DNA of 33,763 nucleotides from Dehalococcoidia bacterium (GCA_020432045.1 JAGQHB010000112.1:1-33763); one strand, 5' to 3'; positions 23,465 to 32,100 are shown, counted from the first letter of the stretch. Numbers and translations are program-made. The notes: generated by a model not told the origin, from the sequence alone.

Positions 23465-24217
23465 ATGAGCACATCCAATGGCGCCAGCGGCGACGACATC
23501 GTTATCGAAGCGCGTTCGGTCGTGAAGACCTATGCCTCCGGTACCGTCCAGGTGCACGCCCTGCGCGGTATCGACCTCGCTGTCCGCCGCGGCGAAATGG
23601 TCGCGGTCATGGGCCCTTCGGGCTGTGGCAAAACCACCCTTCTCAACGCGCTCTCCGGGCTCGATGACTTTGATAGCGGCCGCGTCACCATCGCCGGCAC
23701 TGACATCTCAAAGATGCCTGACGACCGCAAGACCGACTTCCGCGCCCGTGAGATGGGCTTCATCTTCCAGACCTACAACCTTCTCCCTGTGCTCACCGCG
23801 GCCGAAAATGTCGAGCTTCCGCTCATCGTTTCCGGCGTCAGGCCGAAGGAAGCGCGTGTCCGCGCACTCGAAGCGCTCGCGACGGTGGGGCTCAGGGACC
23901 GCGCGAATCAGCGCCCCAACCAGCTCTCCGGTGGCCAGCGCCAGCGAGTCACCGTTGCCCGGGCGCTCGTCAACCGGCCGTCAATCATCTGGGCCGACGA
24001 ACCAACGGGCGCCCTCGATTCCGCAACCGCCAAGGAGATCATGGACCTGATCGTCCAGCTCAATGAGCAGGAACATCAGACGACCATCCTCGTCACGCAC
24101 GACCCCAAGGTTGCCGCGCGTTGCCACCGCACCATCCACATGGCGGACGGCTTGATCGAGCGCGAAGACAGCCAGGCGAAGATGCAGGCCGCGGTCGCGA
24201 CCGGCGGCGCTTCCTAA
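23465..24217 (+). CDS. ABC transporter ATP-binding protein (MacB/LolD type)
   Basis: A 250-aa nucleotide-binding subunit that drives the adjacent permease. Walker A is GPSGCGKTT (about 50-58), the Q-loop [16 protein letters not shown], the signature [15 protein letters not shown], Walker [14 protein letters not shown] and the H-loop LVTHDP. The sequence around the Q-loop (TYNLLP) and 'EPTGALDS' is typical of the LolD/MacB/FtsE-type subfamily that partners FtsX-like permeases and moves lipoproteins, peptides or mechanical signals. Start ATG at 23465 has GGGAGG eight bases upstream. The permease begins 15 bases after its stop. Confidence 0.95.
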   Translation: MSTSNGASGDDIVIEARSVVKTYASGTVQVHALRGIDLAVRRGEMVAVMGPSGCGKTTLLNALSGLDDFDSGRVTIAGTDISKMPDDRKTDFRAREMGFIFQTYNLLPVLTAAENVELPLIVSGVRPKEARVRALEALATVGLRDRANQRPNQLSGGQRQRVTVARALVNRPSIIWADEPTGALDSATAKEIMDLIVQLNEQEHQTTILVTHDPKVAARCHRTIHMADGLIEREDSQAKMQAAVATGGAS

Positions 24218-24232
24218 AGGTGGCAGCTCTCT

Positions 24233-27200
24233 ATGGATGAACTTTTTGGACTCTCGATGAACGTGATCGCCGCCGTCTCGGTGGGCCTCACGCTCGCGAT
24301 CTTCGCCATCCTCGCGTTCTTCGCTTTCCGTAACCCGGTCATGTTCAAACAGGGGCTGCGCAACATTCCCCGGCGAAAGACGCAGACTGCGCTGATCGTC
24401 TTCGGCCTGATGTTGGCGACGGTCATCATGACGGCCGCGTTCAGCACCGGCGATACGGTTGCCAGCACGGCCACGGCCGACATCTACGACCTTCTCGGGG
24501 AGGTCGACGAGATCATCCAGTGGGATGCCCAGGACAACCCGGCGCCGGAGGACCAGCGGATCATCCCGCAGTCCGAACTGGATGCGCTCCGGGCGAAATT
24601 CGCCGGCGACAAGGACATCCAGGCGTTCCTCGGGCTCTCCTTCGAGCGGCTGCCGGTCATCAATGAGCGCACATCGCTCAACGAAGCGGATGCCACGATC
24701 GCTGCCTTCGACCCGGCCGAGGTTGGCGTCTTCGCCAACGGTATTTCGACGACGGGAGACGGCTTCAACCTCACGGGGAACGGCATTCTCGTGAATAAAG
24801 ACCTCGCTGAGGCCCTCGATGTCCAGATCGGCGACACGCTGCAGCTGATTTTCGAAGGCAAGCCGGCTGATGTGGTCGTGACCGGGATAGCAAGCCTCAG
24901 TCCGCTCACTGGCGCGTTCGACATCGGCACACTGGCCAAGCCGGGCGGGGCCGTGAACATCGATTTCTTCCGGCAGGTGACCGGCCGCGAGGATGCCGTA
25001 GACGTGATCCTCGTCAGCAACACCGGCGATACCAAATCGGGCCTCGGCCGCACCGGTGACGTCGAGGTCAAGATCAAGCCGGAGCTGCGGGACACGCCTT
25101 ATGAGCTCGTGACGCTGAAGGACGACAGCATCACGTTCGCCAAGCTCATCAGCAGCTTCTTCACTACCTTCTTCGTCGTCTTCGGCCTCTTTGGCATCGC
25201 TGCCGGTGTCCTTCTCATCTTCCTGATCTTCATCATGCTCGCGGCCGAACGGAAGCCGGAGATGGGCATGGCCCGCGCCGTCGGCGCCCGCCGGCGCCAC
25301 CTTGTCGAATCCTTCCTCGCCGAAGGCATGGGCTACGACCTCGGGTCTGCGCTCGTCGGCCTCGTCGCCGGCATGGGTGTCACCGTGGCGATGATCGCGA
25401 TCGTTAACAACGCCGGCGAGTCGGGGCTCGGCCTCAACCTGCGCGTGACGTTCACCCTGCGCGGGCTGATCGTCTCGTTCTGCCTTGGCGTCATCGCCAC
25501 CTTCCTGATCATCACGGTCGCTTCGGTGCGGGCTTCGCGCCTGAACATCACCTCGGCCATCCGCGACCTCCCGGAGACGAAGCCCCTGAATCCCGAACAG
25601 GGGACGTGGTTCGGATACCTTCGCGGGCTGCTGAACGTCATGGCCGCGTTTGGCTTCTTCATCGGCTTCCTTGTGCTCGGGGCCCGCGTTTCTCCGGTGT
25701 TTTCCATCCTCGCTCTCGTGAGTCTCGTCGGGCCGTTCCTGTACGTCCTTCGCGGCACCAACTTCTACCTGCCGAAGGACGAACGCCTGCAGGGCGGCCA
25801 CATCCCGTTCTGGCCGTTCTTCACCGTCATCGGCATTCCGTTTTACCTGCTCGCGGTCCTCCTCGTCCGCCTCACCCGTGACCGGCGGCCTTCGAGTGTC
25901 CCGCTCCTGGTGATGGCCGCCGGTGTCATCATCCCGTTCGTGGGCATCCCGCTGGCAGCGCTACAGGACCGTGAACGGCCGATCGCGTGGAGCGCCGGCA
26001 TGGGCGCATTCGGCGCCATCATCGGCGTGCTCTTCATCGACTGGGGCCTCGATACCGATACGGCGTTCTTCTTCTCCGCCGGCGTCTCCCTCGTCATCCT
26101 CTGGGCCGGCACTATCCTTCGCCACTTCCGGATTGCCGAACGTGCTTCGATGACAGGTGTTTCGCTGCTGCTGCTCGCCTACTGGTACAGCCCATCCAGC
26201 TGGTGGGAGCCTTTCACCGGCAAGCTCGAAGGGAACTTCGAGATGTTCTTCCTCAGCGGCATCACCATGGTTGCCGCCGGCACGTTCATCATCACCTACA
26301 ACCTGGACCTGCTGATCCCCGTTGTCGCGGCGTTCGGATCGCGCCTCGGGAGGCTCGTCCCGGCCGTGAAGACCGCCGCCGCCTACCCGCTCACGGCCAG
26401 GGTCCGGACCGGGCTCACCATTGCCATGATCGGGCTCATCATGTTCGGCCTGATCACCTTCTCGACGATCAATCAGAACTTCACGAGGCTCTTCCTCGGG
26501 GACGACGCCAAGGGTGGCTGGGACATCCAGGTCTTTACGAACGTGAACAACCCTGTCGACGACCTGCCTGCCGCCCTCAAGGCCGCCGGTGCTGACACGT
26601 CGCCGATAGCCGTTGCTGCCGAGGGGTACTGGACGGGCTTCGGTGAACTCGAATTCCGCAATCCCGGCTACGACGCCGCCAAGGACCAGCCGACGGACGA
26701 ATACCGCCCCTACCCGGTCTTCGGCGCAGATGAGACCTGGCTGCGGGACAACACGTTCGGCATGAAGTTCCGTGCTGCCGGATACGCGACTGACGCGGAC
26801 GTCTGGGCGGCGCTCGCCTCCGGCCAGAAATTTGCTCTCGTCGATGCAGGAGTCACGGCAGGGTCCCAGGACTTTGGTACCGGTGACCTGCTCAATCTCG
26901 ATAAGGAGCTGTCGGACGGTTTCGAACCGTTCACGATCACGGCCCGCAACCCGGCTACCGGCGAAGAAACGGTCCTCACGGTTATCGGCCAGGCCGACGA
27001 CTCTGCCGCCGTCTTCTTCACAGGCATCATTGTCAGCCTCCCGACACTGAAGACGGTCTACCCCGAAGCGGCCACCCAGGCGTGGTACGTGCGCCTCAAC
27101 GGCGGCGACTCGCGAGAGTACGCCAAGACCATTGAGTCGACCCTCTTCCAGGCGTCGGCCGAGTCCTTTGACAAGCTGCTGGACGACCAGCGGTCGGCGT

Positions 27201-27613
27201 CTGCCGGCTTCCTCCTGCTCTTCCAGGGCTTTATGGGTCTGGGCCTCGTCGTCGGTATCGCGGCGCTCGGCGTGATTTCCTTCCGGGCCGTCGTCGAACG
27301 GCGGCAGCAGATCGGGATGCTCCGCGCCATCGGCTTCCAGCGTTCGATGGTCGCGCTCAGCTTCCTCTTCGAATCCGGACTGGTGGCGATGAGCGGCATC
27401 CTCATGGGGCTGCTCATGGGGGTCAGTTTCTCGTGGGTCCTCTGGACCAGCGGGGACCTTGATGCCGCCGCAGGCACCACGCCGTTCACTGTGCCGTGGA
27501 TGCAGCTCGCCGTTATCTGCGGCATCGCGCTGGTCTCGTCGCTGCTGATGACCTATTTGCCAGCGCGGGCCGCCTCCCGCATCGCTGTCGCGGAGGCGCT
27601 GCGCTACGAATAG
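24233..27613 (+). CDS. Large FtsX-type ABC permease, 1126 aa
   Basis: Integral membrane partner of the upstream ATPase. An N-terminal helix (about 8-32) and NIPRRKTQTALIVFGLMLATVIMTAAFSTGD are followed by a large extracytoplasmic domain (about 75-300). The first FtsX domain follows (three helices, about 305-435, with AAERKPEMGMARAVGARRRHLVESFLAEG). A central block (about 465-720) holds roughly eight extra membrane helices. A second extracytoplasmic domain (about 770-985) and a second FtsX domain (VVERRQQIGMLRAIGFQRSMVALSFLFESG, ending LPARAASRIAVAEALRYE) complete it. Two FtsX domains are normal for this type; the extra central helices are not. Substrate unknown; lipid or lipoprotein handling is likely. 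Confidence 0.9.
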   Translation: MDELFGLSMNVIAAVSVGLTLAIFAILAFFAFRNPVMFKQGLRNIPRRKTQTALIVFGLMLATVIMTAAFSTGDTVASTATADIYDLLGEVDEIIQWDAQDNPAPEDQRIIPQSELDALRAKFAGDKDIQAFLGLSFERLPVINERTSLNEADATIAAFDPAEVGVFANGISTTGDGFNLTGNGILVNKDLAEALDVQIGDTLQLIFEGKPADVVVTGIASLSPLTGAFDIGTLAKPGGAVNIDFFRQVTGREDAVDVILVSNTGDTKSGLGRTGDVEVKIKPELRDTPYELVTLKDDSITFAKLISSFFTTFFVVFGLFGIAAGVLLIFLIFIMLAAERKPEMGMARAVGARRRHLVESFLAEGMGYDLGSALVGLVAGMGVTVAMIAIVNNAGESGLGLNLRVTFTLRGLIVSFCLGVIATFLIITVASVRASRLNITSAIRDLPETKPLNPEQGTWFGYLRGLLNVMAAFGFFIGFLVLGARVSPVFSILALVSLVGPFLYVLRGTNFYLPKDERLQGGHIPFWPFFTVIGIPFYLLAVLLVRLTRDRRPSSVPLLVMAAGVIIPFVGIPLAALQDRERPIAWSAGMGAFGAIIGVLFIDWGLDTDTAFFFSAGVSLVILWAGTILRHFRIAERASMTGVSLLLLAYWYSPSSWWEPFTGKLEGNFEMFFLSGITMVAAGTFIITYNLDLLIPVVAAFGSRLGRLVPAVKTAAAYPLTARVRTGLTIAMIGLIMFGLITFSTINQNFTRLFLGDDAKGGWDIQVFTNVNNPVDDLPAALKAAGADTSPIAVAAEGYWTGFGELEFRNPGYDAAKDQPTDEYRPYPVFGADETWLRDNTFGMKFRAAGYATDADVWAALASGQKFALVDAGVTAGSQDFGTGDLLNLDKELSDGFEPFTITARNPATGEETVLTVIGQADDSAAVFFTGIIVSLPTLKTVYPEAATQAWYVRLNGGDSREYAKTIESTLFQASAESFDKLLDDQRSASAGFLLLFQGFMGLGLVVGIAALGVISFRAVVERRQQIGMLRAIGFQRSMVALSFLFESGLVAMSGILMGLLMGVSFSWVLWTSGDLDAAAGTTPFTVPWMQLAVICGIALVSSLLMTYLPARAASRIAVAEALRYE

Positions 27614-27638
27614 CGCGGCTACTCCGCTTCGCCGAACG

Positions 27639-27670
27639 AAAGGGCCGGCGGAAGCCGGCCCTTTCTTCTT
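27639..27670 (+). terminator. Rho-independent terminator of the ABC operon
   Basis: GGGCCGGC (27642-27649), loop GGAA, GCCGGCCC (27654-27661), then TTTCTTCTT. Three A before the stem can pair with the first T residues. It starts 26 bases after the permease stop and is the clearest intrinsic terminator in the window. Confidence 0.93.
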
Positions 27671-27696
27671 GCGCCCGCGATAGGCAGGCTTTCGCT

Positions 27697-28479
27697 ATGG
27701 AACGACCGGAACTGCTCGGGACTCAGCTCTTCGACCTCAGCGGACGGGTCGCCATCATCACCGGCGCGGGCCGTGGCCTCGGACGCACCATGGCCCTGTC
27801 GCTCGCGGCGGCGGGCGCAGATCTCGTGCTCACCGCCCGCACGGCATCGGAGATCGGGGCCCTCGCCGAAGAAGTGCGCGAGCTCGGCCGCCGCGCTGTT
27901 GCTGTCACGGCCGACGTCACCAGCGAGGCGGACGCCAATCGGGTCGCCGCGGAAGCACTGGCACAACTGGGGCGGCTCGACATCCTCGTCAACAACGCGG
28001 GGATCAACATCCGTAAACCCGTGCTCGAATTGACCGAGGCTGAGTACCGCCAGGTCCTCGAGACCAACCTTATCGGCTGCTTTCACTTCGCCCGCGCCGC
28101 CGGCCGCCATTTCGTCGCGCAGGGCTGCGGCAAGCTCATCAACATTTCGAGCATCATGGGACAGGTGGCGCTTGCCTCGCAGGGCGCCTATGCCAGCTCA
28201 AAAGGCGGTATTGAGCAGCTGACGAAGGTGCTTGCACTCGAATGGGCGTCGGCGAATGTCCAGGTCAACGCCATCGCCCCGACCTACTTCGAAACACCGC
28301 TCACCCGCCCCCTGTTTGATGACCCGGAAAGAAACGCGTTCATCACGGGCCGCACGCCAATGGGCCGCTGGGGCCAGCCGCACGAGCTGGCCGGCGCCGT
28401 GATCTTCCTCGCCAGCGCTGCCAGCGATTACATCACGGGCCATACCCTCACCGTTGATGGCGGTTGGACAGCCTGGTAA
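27697..28479 (+). CDS. Short-chain dehydrogenase/reductase
   Basis: A 260-aa classical SDR oxidoreductase. The cofactor motif is TGAGRGLG (about 24-31), followed by NNAG, the catalytic Ser region INISSIMGQVA and YASSK (catalytic Tyr and Lys), with a family C-terminus (PHELAGAVIFLASAASDYITGHTLTVDGGW). The residue after the second strand (LVLTARTASEI) includes an Arg, which favours NADP(H). Substrate unknown; gluconate 5-dehydrogenase- and 3-oxoacyl-reductase-like enzymes look like this. Start ATG at 27697 is only 26 bases after the terminator, with no strong Shine-Dalgarno or separate promoter visible. It converges with the VOC gene, three bases apart. Confidence 0.9.
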   Translation: MERPELLGTQLFDLSGRVAIITGAGRGLGRTMALSLAAAGADLVLTARTASEIGALAEEVRELGRRAVAVTADVTSEADANRVAAEALAQLGRLDILVNNAGINIRKPVLELTEAEYRQVLETNLIGCFHFARAAGRHFVAQGCGKLINISSIMGQVALASQGAYASSKGGIEQLTKVLALEWASANVQVNAIAPTYFETPLTRPLFDDPERNAFITGRTPMGRWGQPHELAGAVIFLASAASDYITGHTLTVDGGWTAW

Positions 28480-28482
28480 GGC

Positions 28483-28872
28483 CTAGCGGGCGGACCACAG
28501 CGTAAAGAAGTACCCGTCTGGCCCCATTATGGTCGCGAGACTCATCTCTCCCGCGACTGTCGGTGGACGGATGGACAACGCTCCGCCTCGCAACGCTTTC
28601 GCAAAGGCGGCGTCCACGTCATCCACCTGGATCCGGATCTCAGCGCCAATCCCCCGGGCGGCGCCGTCGCGGGCCAGGGCCTGGTACCACGGGTGGCGGC
28701 GGTCAGCATCGTCGTCGCCGTGGAGCTCGATTTCCGCGTTCCAGGCCTGCAACCGCGCGTAGCCCGGGTAGTCCTCGATCAGGGAAAGGCCCGCCACGCC
28801 GGACAGGAATCCCGCCAGCGCCGGGATGTCGGTGGTCCACAACGCCACACTTACGATCGGTGTTTCGTCCAC
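28483..28872 (-). CDS. VOC (glyoxalase/bleomycin-resistance fold) protein
   Basis: A small single-domain vicinal-oxygen-chelate protein of about 130 aa. The beta-alpha-beta-beta-beta repeats are visible as SVALWTTDIPALAGFLSGVAGLSLIEDYPGYARLQAWNAEIELHG and, in the second half, GAEIRIQVDDVDAAFAKALRGGA, ending GPDGYFFTLWS. A metal-binding set is not obvious (Glu in EIELHG is a candidate). It may be a dioxygenase, isomerase or binding protein. GTG at 28872 has GGAGG four bases upstream; a GTG at 28887 would add five residues. Direct repeats lie just upstream. Confidence 0.8.
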   Translation of the reverse strand: MDETPIVSVALWTTDIPALAGFLSGVAGLSLIEDYPGYARLQAWNAEIELHGDDDADRRHPWYQALARDGAARGIGAEIRIQVDDVDAAFAKALRGGALSIRPPTVAGEMSLATIMGPDGYFFTLWSAR

Positions 28873-28898
28873 CCTGCCTCCGCCCACCCCCGATGCGA

Positions 28899-28915
28899 TA
28901 AGTGCCTGTTAAGTG
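28899..28915 (-). repeat. Direct repeats upstream of the VOC gene
   Basis: TAAGTG at 28899-28904 and again at 28910-28915, 11 bp apart (one helical turn), with a third related TAAGTC about 22 bases further on. They lie in the promoter region of the VOC gene and could be a regulator site. Confidence 0.35.
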
Positions 28916-28960
28916 TGAGTGACTACGACACGCCATAAGTCGAACGTTCTGTAAATGGAA

Positions 28961-29374
28961 TCAGGCTGGCCGGAACTTCGGCAGTGCTACGTCGTCATAA
29001 CGTTGAAAATCCACGACTACCGGCATCCCCACGCGGATCGCGCTGTTCTCGACCCCCACCAGGTTTGTCGAGAGGCGGGGCCCTTCTTCGAGTTCGATCA
29101 CCGCCAGGTTGTATGGCAACTCGTCAAAAAACCCCGGGTGGTACTTCTGATGCATCACGCCGAATGTGTGCACCGTCCCCCGCCCGCTCGCCTCTTCCCA
29201 CTCGAAATCCGGCGAGAGACAGTTGTCGCAGTGCGATCGCGATGGGATGCGCGCCACACCACAGGCGGTACAGCGCATGATCATCAGTCGGCCTTCCATG
29301 GCCCCCGTGAAAAACGGCTCGGACGCCTCGTCCGGCTGTGGCAGTGGTTTCTGAGGTGCAGCAGCTTCGGCCAT
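28961..29374 (-). CDS. OB-fold/Zn-ribbon protein (DUF35), thiolase partner
   Basis: A 137-aa two-domain protein. The rubredoxin-like zinc ribbon is MRCTACGVARIPSRSHCDNCLSPDFEW (four Cys in CxxC...CxxC), and the acyl-CoA-binding OB-fold follows (GRGTVHTFGVMHQKYHPGFFDELPYNLAVIELEEGPRL). In actinobacterial sterol side-chain degradation such DUF35 proteins form a complex with a Cys-less thiolase-fold aldolase (Ltp2-ChsH2-DUF35). ATG at 29374 follows the thiolase stop by two bases and has GGAG seven bases upstream, so the two are coupled. The N-terminus before the ribbon (EPFFTGAMEGRLMI) is the usual DUF35 opening. Confidence 0.9.
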   Translation of the reverse strand: MAEAAAPQKPLPQPDEASEPFFTGAMEGRLMIMRCTACGVARIPSRSHCDNCLSPDFEWEEASGRGTVHTFGVMHQKYHPGFFDELPYNLAVIELEEGPRLSTNLVGVENSAIRVGMPVVVDFQRYDDVALPKFRPA

Positions 29375-29376
29375 GG

Positions 29377-30567
29377 TTAGCTCCGGTTCGGGCTCAGGAC
29401 GAGGCAGGCGTGATAACTCAGCATGCCGCCGTTTCCTGTGCAGAGGATGACGTCGTTGTTTACCTGGCGCTGGCCGCCCTGCCCGCGCCCCTGGATGACG
29501 GCTTCGCTGAGAGGCGTCATGCCCCACATGTAATAGCCGGACAGCTCACCACCGCCCGTGTTCGTCGGCAACGTGCCGCCGGGGCCGAGCTTGCCGTCTT
29601 CGACGAACGCCCCGCCTTCGCCCTTCTTGCAGAACCCGTAGTCTTCCAGCGTGACCAGCACGGTGTACGTGTAGCAGTCATAGAGCTGGCACTGCGTCAC
29701 GTCTTCAGGTCCCACGCCGGCCATGGCGTACGCCGTTTCGGCCGCGATCCTGGCGCCTGTTTCCGTCTCGGGGTCGAATCCGTGGCGTGCCGGGTCACCC
29801 GGGTGGCCCTGGCCCATGCCCCAGATGTACACGGGTGGCTGCGGCATGTTTACCGCGTCTTCGGCGCCGCTGACGATCACCGCAATCGCTCCGTTAGAGA
29901 CCAGGCAGCAGTCGAGCAGGTGCAGTGGTTCGATGATCCAGCGCGAGTTGTGGTAGTCCTCCATCGTGATCGGGTCGCGCATCTGGGAGATGGGGCTCAT
30001 GCCCGCCCACTTTCGCTGCCCGACAGCGATCGTGCCGAGCTGATCGTGGTTCGTGCCGTACAGCGCCATGTGACGCTGCGCCGCCAGCGCGTAGCCCGTG
30101 TTGGCCCCGAAGAAGCCTGCCGCTGGCGCCAGCCCCGCCATGCCCTGCGGGCGTCCGGGGTTGCGCGCCGCACCGCCGTATGCTCCACCGGCCGACTTTC
30201 CTTCGCTCAACGGCAAGTCCGCAAATACGCAGACCACGTGTCGCGCTATGCCCGCGTTAATCGCCAGGGCTGCGTACTGCACCATCTGCGCCGCCGTCGA
30301 ACCGGCGGCATTCATATGGTTCAGCAGCCGCAGGTTGGTCATCCCCAGGTAGTTCTGCAACGGCAGGCTGATGCCACCGCCCGTGAAGCCCGTGATCCCG
30401 GGGTTGATAAGCAGCCCGTCGATATCGCCCTTGGTCAGCCCGGCGTCCGCAATCGCGGTGCGCACCGCGTCGGCAGCGAGTTCGGTGGCCGACTTGCCGT
30501 AGATGCGGCCCATCGGCGTCATTCCAAGGCCCGTGATGGCCGTCGCTCCGCGCATCGGATGTGGCAT
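29377..30567 (-). CDS. Thiolase-fold protein lacking the nucleophilic Cys (Ltp2-like)
   Basis: A 396-aa protein of the SCP-x/lipid-transfer thiolase branch. The position of the acyl-accepting Cys is replaced: the region reads LNHMNAAGSTAAQ (81-93) and contains no Cys, so it cannot act as a classical thiolase. Tyrosines near 296 and 299 (QLYDCYTY) and at 345-346 (LSGYYMWG) lie where the Ltp2-type retro-aldolases have catalytic tyrosines, to my recollection. With the adjoining DUF35 protein it is likely an aldolase releasing a C2 or C3 unit from a branched acyl-CoA. The start is ATG at 30567 with AAGGGGGG about five bases upstream. Confidence 0.87.
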   Translation of the reverse strand: MPHPMRGATAITGLGMTPMGRIYGKSATELAADAVRTAIADAGLTKGDIDGLLINPGITGFTGGGISLPLQNYLGMTNLRLLNHMNAAGSTAAQMVQYAALAINAGIARHVVCVFADLPLSEGKSAGGAYGGAARNPGRPQGMAGLAPAAGFFGANTGYALAAQRHMALYGTNHDQLGTIAVGQRKWAGMSPISQMRDPITMEDYHNSRWIIEPLHLLDCCLVSNGAIAVIVSGAEDAVNMPQPPVYIWGMGQGHPGDPARHGFDPETETGARIAAETAYAMAGVGPEDVTQCQLYDCYTYTVLVTLEDYGFCKKGEGGAFVEDGKLGPGGTLPTNTGGGELSGYYMWGMTPLSEAVIQGRGQGGQRQVNNDVILCTGNGGMLSYHACLVLSPNRS

Positions 30568-30593
30568 TTCGCGCCCCCCTTCGAGGTCAGCGG

Positions 30594-30633
30594 ATCTTAG
30601 CGGGATCCTTTGGGCGATGCGAACTACCGGTTC
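30594..30633 (-). promoter_or_regulatory. Candidate promoter and dyad for the thiolase-DUF35 pair
   Basis: On the minus strand, TTCGCA (30618-30623), 18 bases, TAAGAT (30594-30599). A dyad GAAC-TACCG-GTTC (30621-30633) overlaps the upstream edge of the -35. The start codon lies at 30567, so the leader would be about 20 nt. It sits in an 85-bp gap after the P450 stop, so the pair may also be read from the P450 promoter. Confidence 0.4.
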
Positions 30634-30652
30634 TCAGGCCGGATCGGGGCAC

Positions 30653-31930
30653 TTAGCTCACGGTCACTGGCAGATGCTTGACCCCTGCCAGGAAGTTCGA
30701 GCGAAGCCGCTCCGCCGGTCCCGACGGTTCGACCGACTTGAAGCGAGCAAGTATCTCCTCGAACAGGATCCTCATTTCGAGCCGCGCGAACCCCGCGCCG
30801 AGACAAAAGTGCTCCCCGATGCCAAACGCGAGGTGGTCGTTCGGCGACCGTTCGATATCGAACACTTCCGCATTTTCGAACACGGCCGGGTCCCGGTTCA
30901 CCGCCGGGTACCACATGATCACCCGTTCGCCCTTCTTGATCGGCTGTCCGTTAATCTCGGTGTCTTCGAGTGCGACACGGGCCATATGCGTCACGGGCGA
31001 CACCCAGCGCAGGATCTCCTCCACCGCCGAGGGTACGAGCGAGCGGTCCTCGCGCAGCTTCGCCAGCGCATCCGGGTGCTCAAGAAGCGTGATCAGTCCA
31101 CCGGACATCGCGTTTCGTGTGGTCTCGTTTCCCGCGAGGATGAGCAGGAATGAGAACCAGAGGATGTCCTCGTCGGAAAGCTTGTCCCCTTCGATCTCCG
31201 AATCCACCAGGATGCTGATCAGGTCGTCCCGCCGGTTCGCCTTGCGTTCCTGCAGGACCTGCGCGAAGAACCCGAACATCTGCATCGTGCCCATCTGGCC
31301 GGTAGTTCGGGCTGCTTCGCTGGTACCACGCTGTTCTTCCGGCACATCTTCCTGGTATTCCGGGTCGCCCGCGCCGAGCACTTTATTGGTCAGCTTGAAC
31401 ATCAGCGGCCGGTCTTCAGGCTTGAGCCCGAGCATGGAGCAGATGACGGCGAGCGGGATCTTGGATGCGACATCGAGGACGAAGTCGCCGCCGCCATTTG
31501 CCTTGAACTCCTCCAGCAGCCCGATCGTGATCGTCCGGATTTCCGGCTCCCATGCCGCCACGGCGCGCGGCGTAAAGCCCTTGTTTATCAGCCGGCGCAG
31601 CTTCACATGGCGTGGTGGGTCCATCGTGATCAGCATCTTCCCGTTGCCCGTGCCAGGGCCGGTGACTTCCGCCGGATCGTGCGGCTCGAATGAAGCAATG
31701 CCGCGCTCCGAACTGAAGATCTCCGGATGCCGCGAACAAGCCAGCACATCCGCGTAGCGCGTGAGCGACCAGAACCCCTTGCCGGCATCGGTCGGGGGCG
31801 TCCAATGCAGCCCCGGCAGCACCCGGATGAGCTTGAACGCCTCGTTGGCGCGTCCTGCTTCAAACATGTACCCGTTATCGAGACGGATCTCATCCAGTGT
31901 GAGGGGCTTCGTCGCCGGGCTGCTGGTCAT
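30653..31930 (-). CDS. Cytochrome P450
   Basis: A soluble bacterial P450 of 425 aa. The I-helix oxygen motif is AGNETT (266-271), ExxR is E305-R308 (EEILR), and the heme-binding Cys is C376 in FGIGEHFCLG. No membrane anchor. The N-terminal part (LDEIRLDNGYMFEAGRANEAFKLIR) resembles the CYP124/125/142-type or linalool-8-monooxygenase branch, which hydroxylate the end of branched hydrocarbon or sterol side chains; this assignment is by eye. Start ATG at 31930 has GGAGG five bases upstream. It is divergent from the acyl-CoA synthetase, and a dyad lies between them. No ferredoxin is in the window. Confidence 0.93.
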   Translation of the reverse strand: MTSSPATKPLTLDEIRLDNGYMFEAGRANEAFKLIRVLPGLHWTPPTDAGKGFWSLTRYADVLACSRHPEIFSSERGIASFEPHDPAEVTGPGTGNGKMLITMDPPRHVKLRRLINKGFTPRAVAAWEPEIRTITIGLLEEFKANGGGDFVLDVASKIPLAVICSMLGLKPEDRPLMFKLTNKVLGAGDPEYQEDVPEEQRGTSEAARTTGQMGTMQMFGFFAQVLQERKANRRDDLISILVDSEIEGDKLSDEDILWFSFLLILAGNETTRNAMSGGLITLLEHPDALAKLREDRSLVPSAVEEILRWVSPVTHMARVALEDTEINGQPIKKGERVIMWYPAVNRDPAVFENAEVFDIERSPNDHLAFGIGEHFCLGAGFARLEMRILFEEILARFKSVEPSGPAERLRSNFLAGVKHLPVTVS

Positions 31931-31944
31931 AGGTGCCTCCGCAC

Positions 31945-31966
31945 TTCGGTATCTACCGAATGGTAG
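31945..31966. promoter_or_regulatory. Overlapping dyads, candidate TetR-type operator
   Basis: TTCGGTA-TC-TACCGAA (31945-31960) is a perfect 7-bp inverted repeat. Overlapping it, CTACC-GAAT-GGTAG (31953-31966) is a perfect 5-bp one. Both lie 15-36 bases upstream of the P450 start and in the divergent region before the acyl-CoA synthetase. Shape and position suit a TetR-family repressor; none is encoded in the window. Confidence 0.55.
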
Positions 31967-32060
31967 GATAGTCTACGCGGCGGCCGTTGCCCGCGTCATC
32001 TCGTTTTCGCAATCGTGCTTGTCCATTTGCTGACCCTTCGCCCTGCTCTTGCGCCTCCTG

Positions 32061-32066
32061 TAGAAT
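32061..32066 (+). promoter_or_regulatory. Candidate -10 of the acyl-CoA synthetase
   Basis: TAGAAT matches 5 of 6 consensus bases and lies 34 bases upstream of the GTG start. The -35 (about TTCGCC, 32037-32042, 18-base spacer) is weak, so activity may need an activator. Confidence 0.35.
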
Positions 32067-32100
32067 CCGCGGCACCAAGCTCTGCCCATGGAGGGATGCC

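Noticed and set aside
23981-25801. A 606-codon open frame on the minus strand
   Set aside because: Antisense to the ABC ATPase and permease, both of which have full family motifs. The translation is a charged, repetitive shadow.
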